A stretch of DNA of 64,000 bases, taken from Vesta saturnalis (Eukaryota; Arthropoda; Insecta; Coleoptera; Lampyridae). Under the pieces are notes generated by a model. It saw only the letters and a program-made list of their open reading frames with translations. It did no database searches and was not told the origin of the DNA. The stretch covers positions 3,636,001-3,700,000 of the forward strand of contig JARFJB010001965.1 in NCBI GenBank assembly GCA_036346205.1, written 5' to 3'. The first letter of the stretch is position 1. Every line of letters starts with the position of its first letter. The translations under genes and the position numbers were made by a program. Shown here piece by piece: positions 1 to 10,024 of the stretch.

Positions 1-690
1 AGTGTCCATCTATAAAGTATCACATTTTAACAGTTTATAAATTGCGAACGAAAAGTGATATCGACCTGCGGTATTCAAAGACCGTCTTATATTTCTAAAG
101 TTTTTTCTGGCATTGTTGCCAACTTTAAAGTTTTGTATGAAATTATTAAAAAAAAAACTCTAAACAAGCTCGTAATATATATAGTTATCATACAACCAAT
201 CAGATAAAACGTACTGTAAACAAACACATCTTTTTTATAATTTCAAACGATTCTTGGGACTTTCAAATTTAAGTCGATTAAACGAAGTTAAGAAACTAAA
301 CTTATGTACAAATTGCTTAAGTCCAAGTCATTACAAACAAGATTGTGTAGGTAGTTCTTGTGGAGTATGCGAACAAAAAACGCAATATGGGGTGTCCATC
401 TATAAAGTATTACACTTTAACAGTTTATAACAACGAAAAGTGATATCTACCAGCGATCTTCACAGAACTTCTTAGATTTCGTTAGTTTTTTTCTGGCATT
501 GTTGCTAACTTTAGAGGAGATATTACTTTTTTTACGAAATCATGCCATAACGTCTCGTATAAAGTATCACATTTTTAAGTATTTATAACTCGAGAACGAA
601 AAGTGATATCGACGTGCCGTCTTCACTAAACTTCTTAGATTTCCTGGGATTGTTGCCAAGTTTAAAGTTTTGCCGGAAATTATCAAAAAA
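1..690 (+). repeat. Three diverged copies of a ~130-bp repeat unit
   Basis: Similar units lie at about 1-130, 392-520 and 550-690. Each carries TATAAAGTAT, then AACGAAAAGTGATATC, then CTTCTTAGATTTC or an equivalent, and a TTGTTGCC-like end. The first two share the edge GTGTCCATCTATAAAGTAT. The second copy begins exactly where a BEL/Pao gag relic stops. They may be LTR fragments, a small non-autonomous element or dispersed satellite monomers; the class cannot be decided from this window. Confidence 0.6.
248..391 (+). pseudogene. BEL/Pao gag zinc-knuckle fragment
   Basis: One open frame of about 48 codons carries CTNCLSPSHYKQDC (C-x2-C-x4-H-x4-C) followed by C-x2-C spacing. This is the double-knuckle layout of BEL/Pao Gag nucleocapsid regions and resembles the gag of the BEL element at 14447-20222. 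It has no start, no flanking gag and no pol, and is bounded on both sides by the ~130-bp repeats. It is a relic; the family call rests on the Cys/His spacing and the surrounding residues. Confidence 0.6.
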
Positions 691-762
691 TATTTAATTT
701 AAAAATTATTGGGCATATAATAGAACGTATGATTGATCAACCATGGTTATCTTAACATACAT

Positions 763-885
763 ATGTTGGGATGGAGGTCGTTGTATTCTAGGTGGTCCCT
801 GAGTCGCCTGGCTAGAATCTGCTCAAAGCATTTTCCGAGGCAGCTCAGGAGTGAGATTGGTCTGTAGGAGGAGGGCAAGGTAAGA
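763..885 (-). pseudogene. Non-LTR retrotransposon reverse-transcriptase fragment
   Basis: The minus strand reads a short frame with SSYRPISLLSCLGKCFEQIL, the RT block typical of Jockey/R1-type LINEs, followed by about 15 matching codons. The expected upstream block, with a run like KPGKDP, is interrupted by a stop at about 900. No endonuclease, YxDD motif or 3' end accompanies it. It is a dead, 5'- and 3'-truncated LINE piece. Confidence 0.75.
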
Positions 886-999
886 TCAGCGTGGGGTTAA
901 GGTATCCTTAGGGCACAAGCAGCAGCAGCTGTTAATGTGGTTGAGCTGGAGGTCAAATGGCAAGTCCAAAAAAAAAGTAAAGATGGATATAAACTCGTT

Positions 1000-3900
1000 A
1001 AAAGTTTTACATAGGACGGAGTTTTTAACGCATTATACCGCATACTGCATCGATGAACAATAAGTAATTTATCCATTTCCGATAGTCATTAGGATTTTGA
1101 GCAGAGATCTTAAGAGTTTGAAGTCGTTCTTATTTATGCACTAATTTCGTTGGGAAACGTCCAAGCTTATTACCTCAACGTCCAATAAGTTAATTATATG
1201 AATATTTAATGACCACCTGGATTTAATTAATTTTTATACTTAGTTTGCTTTATATCAAGAAACTTTATAAAGAAAAGCTATGTAAAATTAAATTTTCTTT
1301 AAAAAATATGTCTATACATTTTCTTATCAAATTAATCTTTATTCAGATATTGAACAAATTTGAACACACTTACATTCTTCCTTAAGAATTTTCTTGCGGC
1401 TAACTTACACCTCGTATTAAAAAATTGCATAGAGTATAATTAATCGATAAGTTTAAGGTCTCGTTGTTGGTAATTTTTTAATATACAGCTTTTTCAGAAA
1501 TATTTGATAAAACCAAAAACAGAATTTTGCCAAACAAGCAGTAAAGAAAGAAAACAACAAAACAAATTTTATAAATTTTTTAAAAAATATTATTTTAAAT
1601 TTCCCTTTAAAATTAATCATTTAGCAGGAAAAACCCCAACAATTAAGGTACCTATTGAATATTGGTTAAGGAAAAACTTTTTAAACCTAAGTAAGAAACC
1701 CTAATTTATTTGGAAAATTGTTTTTGAACAATACTAATTCTAACTGCCCGTAATTCATTTTTTTTTTTTTAAAAATTTTTGGGAATATCCTTTTCGATTT
1801 AAAACTGCAAATACATTTAATCAAGTGTCTTTAAGGAAATAAATCCAAAAAATTTTATAAGGGTTGACAATGGGTAATTTTTTATATTTATTTGTGTTAA
1901 ACCAGTGAATATTTTATAAACCTTTCGAAATTTTAAAAATCATTTAAAATTTTTTAAAAATTTTTAGAACCTATGAATTTCCATTTTGGGATAAATTTTT
2001 AAAATGTTTAAATAAAAAAGTTTTTAAAGTTATAACCACATGTTTTATGACCTTAATATTTCAAAATCATTATTTTTAATAATTTCAGTATAAAAAATTT
2101 TACTTTTTTATTTTCTTTTTATTTTTTTATTTCCGTGTGAAATCAAATTAACTATCAAATTATTTTACTTTTTGTTATTACACGTATAATTTGTAAAAAA
2201 GTAACATTTTACAAAGTGTTAAATTATTGGATAATTTAATATGTTTTTTTTGGTTTGTGGGAAGTTGTGAAAAAATCTTTGGCGCAAACGGTTAATTCAA
2301 AAAGAAAAATTTGCCCTTAATTTTTTTCTTTTTAATTTTCGATTTTAGATTGAAAAGTTTTATTTAAATTGGTTTTTCAAAAATTTTTGAAGGTAAAAAT
2401 AGGTTGGTCCCTTGTGATTGAAATGTTTTAAAAGTTGGGCCAAATAAAGTACTAAGAATAGGTACGGTAAAAAATCGCGGTCAAAGCTTAGAAAATTTAA
2501 TTTTTGAAGCATTCAAAACTTTTTTTTTGTTGTGGATGGGAAAAACCTATTCCCGGGGCCGGGTGGGCCTAATTGGAAGTTCTTAATAGGAAAGCCAATT
2601 TAAGTCTTTAATGAAAGTTCCAATTGATCAACTGAGTGGCTTTTAATAAGAAGAGTTCTTGAAGGGAGGATGGATTTTAATTTTCAAAATGATGCGAAAA
2701 AATGTTGTTGTGAAAAGAAAATTAAATTTTGCGTTAGAAAAATCCCTTTGAAATAGAAAAAAACTTCGCTTTTGAAAAAATGTAACAATTTTGAAAACAT
2801 TTGTGAAACTAGAAGAAAAGAAGGATGGTTTTTAAATTGCTAAAAATTCAAAACGGGAAAGTGGAAAAATTTTAGGTTTCTATAACCAACTGAAAGATTT
2901 TGGTTTCAAATAAAGAAAATAAATTGCCAGGCGTTAAAAAATTTTTGACTTTTTGAGAGACCGTGGGTTTGTAAAACTTGTAATTCAGGAAACAATTCAA
3001 ATGGAAAGTCTGCTTTTTAGCATCACCCAGATCGTTTAAAAGTTTTGGGGTGGAAACGAATTTGGGAAAGAGCGTTTATTTGGCTAAAAGCGTGCTTATT
3101 GGTCAAAGCCAATTTCCAAAAAGAAATGTTTGAAGAAATTAGAAAACGTGTTAAATATCATTTTTAACCTGGAACCCTTTTCGTTTTAATACGTAGAAAA
3201 TAATATTTAAAAAAGTACAGTTTGTCAAGTTTTGCGGATTCATTTTTCAAATTTGATTCCTTTTTAAATTGAAACGCTTTCGCGTAATAAGAAAAGAATT
3301 AAAAGTTCAAGAGGTTAAGGGTAGAAATCCAAGGAATTAAAATTTCTATTGGCAAAATGATTTGCCGAGAAAAGTGGCAAGAAAAGGTTACCTTAACACT
3401 GATGAATTTTAAAATTAGTAAAGAAATTGCCGGGATAAAAGTTTCATTTAAGGAAAGGAAGGTAAAAGTTTTAGGATGGTCAGTACATATTATAGAAAGA
3501 ACGGAAGGGGTTTACGAAAATCCTTAGAAATTTTCCGAAATGACTAAAAATTTAAAACCCGACGTTAAAAAATTTTGCAGAATAAGAAAAAGGAGAGTGC
3601 TTTGGGCAGGACCAATCCAAAATTTCAAAAATTTCCCTTAATAGTTTGTTAAATTCCCATGAAAATTGACGGAAAACCCTGGCGTTCCCGGTCCAGGAAT
3701 TGTTAGAAGCGTTGTTGTAACCGGAAATTGTAAATGTGCAGGAATCCCCTTTAATAGTGACCAAATTCAGGCAAATGGTAAACTTTGAATTTTGGCCCTT
3801 TTGGGGATGCCGGTTTCGCGTTTTCCCTAGCTTTAAAGAAAGAACCTTAGTTCCAAGGAAAAAACCAAAGTTAAAAAAAACAAAAAAAACCGCCCAGGGT

Positions 3901-4608
3901 TCAAGTAACCTTATTACCAAACAAAGGCAACAAGATTTGAAGATTTAAGTGAAAGCCCAAGGTAAAACCTTCTTTAAGTTTCACCTTTCTTCCTCCTCAA
4001 ATTTGGATTAATTTTGTATGAATGCACCTTGTTTCCGGCACCTTGGAGGAATTGGGGTAATCCTAACAGGTTTAAAGGTTTATTTTTTAAAATTGGAACC
4101 GGGTTGGTAAAGATAATTATATTAATAAATTTTTTTTTAATTTCAATTTCCAACTTTTTCAAAACAACCCTTAAACTTTTAAAATTTTATTACATGAATA
4201 TTAATTATAATAATTTTTAATTTCAAATAAACCCAAAAACATTAAAACCCCGGTTTCCTGAACCAATTTTTTAGAAACCTTTGTTGGAAAACGCCACCAA
4301 CACAGTTCCGCCCAAATATAAAGGATATTAATTAACCACTTTTTAATTAAAACCAAATGGTTTTTTTTTTCCTAATTTAAGATAACTTTATAAATTATAA
4401 CAAATGAAATTTTAAATAAATTAAAAAATATGAAAACCGGCTGAAAGGGTTTCGTTTGAGCCGACTGAAAACCATACCAAACCAAAATTAAAAAACGGTT
4501 TTTTTAATTGAATTGTAATATCAAAAGGTTTTAATAATAAGTAAAAATAAATTTAAAGAATTTACTGAATAGGAAAAAATTCCTTGGGCAAACACGTTTA
4601 ATTTACTA
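1000..4608. other. Unassigned AT-rich stretch with many homopolymer runs
   Basis: No convincing gene was found in this 3.6-kb interval. From about 1500 to 4600 the text is unusual for the window: short A, T, G and C homopolymers are stacked one after another and codon-like order is lost. Around 3780-3900 on the plus strand there is faint similarity to a Cys-rich gag region, too frameshifted to call. It may be very old transposon sequence or poorly polished assembly. Confidence 0.5.
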
Positions 4609-5200
4609 AGTCTCGTTTGAGAGAGGCTTCTGGTGTGTTTCTAATAAAGTATTAACATTGTCGGTTTAGTTTTTTTTCTAATCGGTAGATGGCGTTTTGT
4701 GCCGAAGCCGTAAACTTTTGCAATTTTCTCGGAAATTTTAAATGTAAGGGTATAATTATTTTTAAAAAGAGCACCAAAAAATATATAAATTGGTGAAACC
4801 CGTAAGTCAATATCTTCTTTCGTTACAAAGATATGGATAAAAATAAATGTAAAAATATATTTTACAAGTAACAGGATTAGAGAACACGTTTAACTGTCAC
4901 TAATTATTACAATTTATCAACTATTAAATTATTAAAACAATAGGCATAAAATTTAAAGTAGTAAATGTCCCATGGGGGCGTATGTTTAATTTAAAGCGGA
5001 TAATAAAATCTATTTTCTAAATTATTATGTTGTATTACGAATTTCCTTTTTATAATATCTGTAGCCCTAAAAAGGACCGATGTTATACAAGAATGTATGG
5101 TGCGCAATAACCCTAATAATGAAGAACTAATGACGCCCCAAATGTTTAAATTATCACCAATACTGTTCGATACAGAGCTGCAATCTCTCACGCATAGACA
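4609..5200 (-). repeat. Left arm: inverted copy of the element's 3' end
   Basis: Read on the minus strand this arm encodes the same C-terminal peptide as the right arm (for example LFRATDIIKRK against LFRATDNIEKK), so coding sequence and 3' UTR were duplicated in inverted orientation at the 5' end. It carries a ~60-bp extra segment near 4840-4870 relative to the right arm. Confidence 0.75.
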
Positions 5201-5329
5201 AATTAGCAGTCTAGTTAAAAACCAGTAGGTATTGAAATGTCAAAAATAACACAAACTATACCCAATATTGCTTTGCGTCAAAATAATATTACCTCCTGAT
5301 GTTTGATTAACGAACCATTGATTTCAAAA

Positions 5330-6280
5330 TGCTCTTAACAAATGAACTAACATTTGATATGCTTGCTGCATATTTTGAATGCATAAAGAATTCAACTGTT
5401 GCTGCAAGAGTGTATGCTGCAGTATCCAGAAAGGCATCCTTACGAGGAAAGAGTTTTTGAGCGATTGGCACGGCGTTTAAGAAATACCGGAAGTATTCAT
5501 CGTCCCTTTTTTCCTAGACGTGGTAGAGGCCAAACTGAGCAAGATATCATAAACATACCAGCGGCAGCGTATACAAAATTTAATCCTCATGGAAATACTT
5601 GAGATATCTCTAATCACTTGGGCTTTACCCAAACTACCGTCACACGAATTTTAAAAGACCATAGGAAGCTACCTACAAAACATATTGCCCTATCTTATTA
5701 ATATCGTATAAAAAGTTTTGTTTCAAATTTAGGCTACACCCATACCGTGCAGTTCATCCAGCATTAACACCCCTCGACTTTGATAAAAGGCTTGATTATT
5801 GCCATTAGTTGCTACACATGACAACCCAAAATCCTAGACTATTATCAAGTATCCTATGGACGGATAAGGCTCCTTTTAACAGTGATGGGCACGTGAATTT
5901 GCATAATATGCATTACTGATCGCAAATCAATCCTCATTGGATGAAAAAGGTACAACATCAAGGCAAGTGGGTGGGGGTTAAACATTTGGTGCGATATATT
6001 GGGAGGAATGATCATTGGGCCAATTATATTTAATAAAAAACTGACCGGTGAAATCTACTCCAACGGATTTCCAGTTCTTTTAGAAAACGTGCCATTAGAA
6101 ACACGCCAAAACAATTTTCAGCATGATGGGTGTCCAGCCTATTTTTCGGTAAATGTTCGTCAATTTTTGGACAGAACATTCCATGACAGAAGAATAGGAA
6201 GAAGCAGTTTATTTCCGTGGCCAGGGTGAATAAGGAACGCCATTCGCCGTATTCCAATGGCAGAAGAAGAGTCTACCGTT
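5330..6280 (+). pseudogene. Degenerate Tc1/mariner-type transposase (DDE_3)
   Basis: The N-terminal part (about 5345-5700) reads as a helix-turn-helix region with YPERHPYEERVFERLARRLR and, in another frame, HLGFTQTTVTRILKDHRK. This is the arrangement of arthropod Tc1/mariner-like transposases with a DUF4817-like HTH. The catalytic part follows: WTDKAPFNSDGHVN (first Asp) near 5860, a Trp-Gly-Gly block near 6000 and QHDGCPAYF (second Asp) near 6120, then a Trp-Pro block near 6220. At least four frameshifts or stops break it, so it is inactive. The last acidic residue could not be placed. Confidence 0.75.
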
Positions 6281-6803
6281 TTGACTATGCGTGAAAGATT
6301 GCAGTTCTGTACTGAGCAGGACAGGCGACAATTTGAACATTTGGGATGTCATACTTTCATAACGTCGACCCTTTTCAGGGCCACAGATAATATAGAAAAG
6401 AAAATTCCTAATGCGACATAATTTAAAAAACAAATTTTATTATCCGCTCTAAATTAAACATACGCTTTCTAGGGGATATTCAACATACTAGGTTATGGTT
6501 GTATTGTTCGTATATTAAATTATATTACTATTGTTTTAATAGTTTAATAATTAAGAAATTTTAATAATTAATGACAGTTAAACGTGTTCTCTAATTATCT
6601 TTGTAACGAAAGAAGATATCGGAGGTTTTCACCAATATCTGCTTTCTCGTTAAAATTAAGTATACCCCTACATTAAAAATGTTCGAGAAAATTGCAAAAA
6701 TTTACGACCTTGTCACAGAAAAGCATCTGTCGACTAGAAAAACTAAACCGACAATGTTAATATTTTATTAGAAGCATCCATGGAGCCTCTCTCAAACGAG
6801 ACT
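6281..6803 (+). repeat. Right inverted arm of the Tc1/mariner-type element
   Basis: It carries the transposase C-terminus and 3' end, and is the inverted partner of 4609-5200. Landmarks shared by both arms are the ATTAGAGAACACGTTTAAC block, the CAAAGATA/GAAGATAT block and the terminal 20 bp. Confidence 0.75.
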
Positions 6804-6809
6804 CAGGTT

Positions 6810-7944
6810 ATAAAAATCCGTTGAGTTAGAAAGAAGTTATGACATTGTTTTCAAGTAAACATTTATCACTCCCTGCTTCCCTTATTTAACTACATAGAGA
6901 AAAATGCTAAAAAAAAAGAAACTGTTTCTAAGCTTATGTAGTTTATAATAAAACTATTTTGGACATATCTTCATAATGTCGATTTAAGAGAAAAAGCCGA
7001 CTTCAGTTTTCATTGCTCATTTTGTTTTGTAGTTGTATTGTGTACGGTGTATATAAAAAAATGGTAATTAAGTGTAACAGTAAATTAAACAGTATCGGTA
7101 AGACGTAATATTAAGTGCAATGTATATGTGTTTATGGTTATAGCAAACTTAAAAATAAATTTCATTTCCTTTATTTACATATATTAAAGCATTGAAATTT
7201 TTGTTGCAAGGGGACCTCAAAATTGTATTGTGCTTAAGACATTCTAAGGATTTAATTCGCCACAGAAAGATACAGATTAAATCATACATATCAAAGAAAA
7301 AGAACATGTTAGGAAGGAGTAGAACGTTCCATTCGAGCGCATCCCTAGTTTTATAGGTTTTACGAATTTTTTTACGCACAGATGGACCACTCTCACACGG
7401 GAAAATTTGTGAAACAGATATTTAATATAAACAAGTTAAGAAGAAGTAAAATTTCTTCTGCAAACCAAAACTTTTCAGCTTTTTTGGATGCTGGGCGCTC
7501 CATTCTAAACTTGGATGTTTGTTTTCTGGGAACAAAGGAGAAGTCCAAATTTTATCATAAGCGAGTTCAGCAATGTTTCTACTTGGTGTTCAAAATCTCT
7601 TGAAGGTCATGGTTTTTCTAAAGGCAAATAGCGTGAAACATATATAACATATACTAGCACGTGTTAAATTGTCGGTGTTTTCTCTGGGACTTTGCCGAAT
7701 TGTTTACATCAAACACACATTTGATCTTGTCAATAAAATCTTACAAGTTCAGCAGGTTTATTAACATTGTAATTTGATAGAAATGTATAATAAATTGCGC
7801 TACCCATTTTGCAGTACGCTATTAATATACATACGACTGTCAACACAAGATGAAAACAATTTAAAGGGTGCACAAGAGTGCTAGATACATCCATAAATTA
7901 TTAAATAAACGGAATTTCGAATTTCATCAACAACATGAGATTTA
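6810..7944. other. Unassigned intergenic sequence
   Basis: Nothing recognisable. A 73-codon open frame at 7382-7603 follows a plausible acceptor (TTTTTTACGCACAG), but it resembles no family I know and has no supported partner exon. Confidence 0.4.
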
Positions 7945-8090
7945 GTAACTTTAGCGAAGTCCAGGTCGTATGTTCAAATCCTACTCGAGGTAAACTTTTT
8001 ATTTATGTATTTAATAAAATTAATAATAATTTTTAATTACATATTTACCATTGAACTTATTCGTTCATAACAAAATTTATACTAAATTAA
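7945..8090 (+). repeat. tRNA-SINE unit, 5'-truncated (copy 1)
   Basis: This holds only the 3' half of the tRNA-like module (anticodon arm, then GTATGTTCAAATCCTAC, a mismatched T-arm), then CTCGAGGTAAACTTTTTATT and the tail with GAACTTATTCGTTCATAACA. Copy 2 starts directly after it in the same orientation, forming a head-to-tail dimer. Confidence 0.7.
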
Positions 8091-8300
8091 TATTAGTCAA
8101 GCTGCTTTGGTATATGTGAATCCTTGTGATATTGCAGTTCTACATACATAAAGGCAAAGTTTGCATCGATTGGGACTTGAATCTCGATGTCGCAGATGGT
8201 TAGCGCGGTACTCTAGCAAAGTACAGGCCGTAGGTTCAAATCCTACTCGAGGTAAACTTTTTATTTATGTATTTAATAAAACATAATAATGTTTGAATTA
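8085..8300 (+). mobile_element. tRNA-derived SINE (copy 2)
   Basis: It starts with TTAATATTAGTCAAGCTGCT and shares the leader TTTGGTATATGTGAATCCTT with copies at 31907 and 46076. A 73-nt tRNA-like module follows about 100 bp into the element, then the tail GTAAACTTTTTATTTATGTA. A pol III-type B box (GGTTCAAATCC) is intact. No target duplication is readable because the copy abuts copy 1. Confidence 0.75.
8181..8253 (+). ncRNA. tRNA-like module of SINE copy 2
   Basis: The 73 nt fold as a cloverleaf: acceptor ATCTCGA against TCGAGGT with one T-G wobble, anticodon arm GTACT-CTAGCAA-AGTAC, variable AGGCC, T-arm GTAGG-TTCAAAT-CCTAC. The loop would give anticodon AGC (Ala), but the D-arm and variable loop look more like an Ile-type tRNA. 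It lies inside a repeated retroposon, so it is not called as a tRNA gene. Confidence 0.65.
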
Positions 8301-8541
8301 GTAACTATTGGTTTAAATTTGAACATACTCTTAATTAGTTTTAAAATTAAACCAGATCTATATAAAATACATAAACTATAATAACTACTAAGATAAGCCC
8401 ACGCGCAGGTACTAATCCGTCTTTGTCTAACCGTCAACGTCAGCGTGTGACAACTGCAGCAATATCCGGTGGTGGGTTTAGTTTAGATGCAGTCTTGTTG
8501 TATTCTAAATTACACTTACCTGCTATTTTATATTTTTTATA
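8301..8541. promoter_or_regulatory. Probable 5' leader of the P-element gene, end not found
   Basis: This holds the presumed promoter and 5' end of the P-type element. I searched for terminal inverted repeats matching sequence beyond 20710 and saw none, so the left boundary is not located. Confidence 0.25.
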
Positions 8542-8837
8542 ATGGTGTTTTGCGCGGTATTTGGCTGTTTCAATAACAATAATAAGCATAGCAATGGTTA
8601 TAATGTCAAGTGCCGATATTTTTCATTTCCTAAGGATAAATCCATTGTACTAAATGGTTTCAGAAATGTTACCAACAAGACAAGTTTAACATAAAAACGG
8701 CAAGAATATGCTCTGAACATTTTGTGGATAGTGACTATTGTTTAAAAGAAAAGTTATTACATTTACCGATGAATAGGTGGAAATTAAAATTCGACGCTGT
8801 GCCTTCAGTGAAATTAATACAAAAAAAGTAAGATGTA
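8542..8837 (+). pseudogene. P-element transposase, THAP-domain exon
   Basis: From the ATG the frame reads CAVFGCFNNN (the C-x-V-x-GC start of a THAP zinc finger), YFSFPKD, then after one frameshift near 8652 KWFQKC and ARICSEHFVDSDYC. These are the Cys2-Cys-His ligands and conserved Trp and Pro of a THAP DNA-binding domain, as in Drosophila P transposase and vertebrate THAP9. A single in-frame TAA follows at 8829; the same frame resumes correctly across a TA-flanked insertion at 8838-9843. The exon is broken by the frameshift, the stop and the insertion. Confidence 0.85.
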
Positions 8838-9843
8838 AAGTGCATTTCACGAATAATTAGACCTCTATAAGATGGCTGCCATTCCACTATGAACAACATC
8901 CAATCATAAAATAACTAAAATGCTATAAGTGTAACATTGTAATGAAAGGGATATTTCAGTTGGCTACTCTGAACCGCATTTTCCATCCTTTCCTACAACA
9001 TTATAATAGCAAAAGACAAATATAATAACAAATACGACCTTCAAACGTCTTAAAATATTATTTGCCAACTCAGTAGCGTATCACGCGGAGAGGTAACTTA
9101 GGTTAGTAAAATTGAAAATTTTTCAATTAAATTAATTATTGTAAGAAATAAACATCGTTAAAATAAAAGAATGTTCCAAACAAATATCATTATTGTTAAG
9201 AATTTCTGAAAATTTACCATTACTAATTCGTAATTAATGTTGAAACTGCAAATTAGTCCATTAGCATAATGTGAATTAGAAATCATTAATGACCACTTTC
9301 TTTGCTTATAAATGTGGAATCAATTTTCCATTTTGCCATTATACTGTAAACAATAATTTGTAACGGTTGTAGTGATTGTGTAGTTTTTATACTAAAATGG
9401 AAGAAAGTTTTGTTTTAACTGAAGACGAGAACTTTATTGAAAATTTGCACAGTTATAGTGCAACTTCGGTAAGATTATACAATATTTTCTTAATTGTCAT
9501 ATTTTAACTGTTATTATTACAGCGATGAGTGAATAGACAATTTATTTTAAATGTTTATAATTCTGCGATTTTTAATTACGCAATAATTATTAATAAAAAA
9601 ATTACTTACTACATACTTGTTCATTTTTTTTAATTTGTATTAAAATAGTTAAAATAGTATATAATAATACTAGGTGAGCGTGGTGATGGCAAATTTATTA
9701 ATAATAAATTTATTCAAATAAGTTTTTCACTTTTTTTTATATGACAAAAGGTACTACGGCAATGAGTGCTCCCGCCCTTTATTTGGTGACAAATTTAAAT
9801 AGCGACCATATTACAGAGGTCTAATTACTCGTGAAATGCACTA
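8838..9843 (+). mobile_element. 1.0-kb TIR element inserted in the P-element exon
   Basis: The ends are inverted copies over about 45 bp (left AGTGCATTTCACGAATAATT, right the reverse complement of AGTGCATTTCACGAGTAATT), flanked by TA on both sides (8836-8837 and 9844-9845). Removing the insert and one TA restores the reading frame of the interrupted exon (GAT-GTA-CCA-ACC), which proves the boundaries. Size and target site suit a non-autonomous Tc1/mariner-type element with a leftover coding exon. Confidence 0.85.
9397..9468 (+). pseudogene. Leftover 5' exon inside the TA element
   Basis: ATG opens a 24-codon acidic peptide beginning MEESFVLTEDENFIENL and ending at a good donor (TTCG|GTAAGA). 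An acceptor-like TTATTACAG lies at about 9523, but the next frame stops at once. This looks like the first exon of an autonomous parent transposase kept in an internally deleted derivative. Family unknown. Confidence 0.4.
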
Positions 9844-9845
9844 TA

Positions 9846-10020
9846 CCAACCGAACGTGATGCTAGGCGAAAGAAAAGGCAGCTTATAAAAACATCAATGA
9901 GCATGAGTAAGTAAGGCATATATTTTTATTATTTTTTTACGCTAATTTTACACGTATACTTACAGTCGTGTATCAATTAATACACCCAACAATGATATTT
10001 CTCCGCCAAGAGACGAAATA
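9846..10020 (+). pseudogene. P-element transposase, second fragment
   Basis: It continues the THAP exon with a basic run (DARRKKRQLIK), a donor near 9907-9911 (GTAAGT/GTAAGG), a short intron and an acceptor (TATACTTACAG) at 9965. The next exon runs up to the TTAA at 10021-10024, where the piggyBac element is inserted. The exon resumes after 12833. Confidence 0.65.
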
Positions 10021-10024
10021 TTAA

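Larger units (their letters stand above)
4609..6803 (+). mobile_element. Tc1/mariner-superfamily element with very long inverted arms
   Basis: The ends read AGTCTCGTTTGAGAGAGGC on the left (from 4609) and its reverse complement on the right (to 6803), with TA directly outside the left end and CA outside the right, compatible with a decayed TA target duplication. The inverted arms run about 590 bp on the left and 520 bp on the right with clear but imperfect matching. Between them lies a broken transposase gene. The element is about 2.2 kb. Confidence 0.8.

Noticed and set aside
3736..3948. Cys-rich gag-like frame
   Set aside because: A run like CPFWG...FRVFPSFKER hints at a BEL gag knuckle, but the Cys/His spacing is not kept and the region has abnormal homopolymer texture.
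7382..7603. 73-codon plus-strand frame as a gene
   Set aside because: No family resemblance, no partner exon, short.
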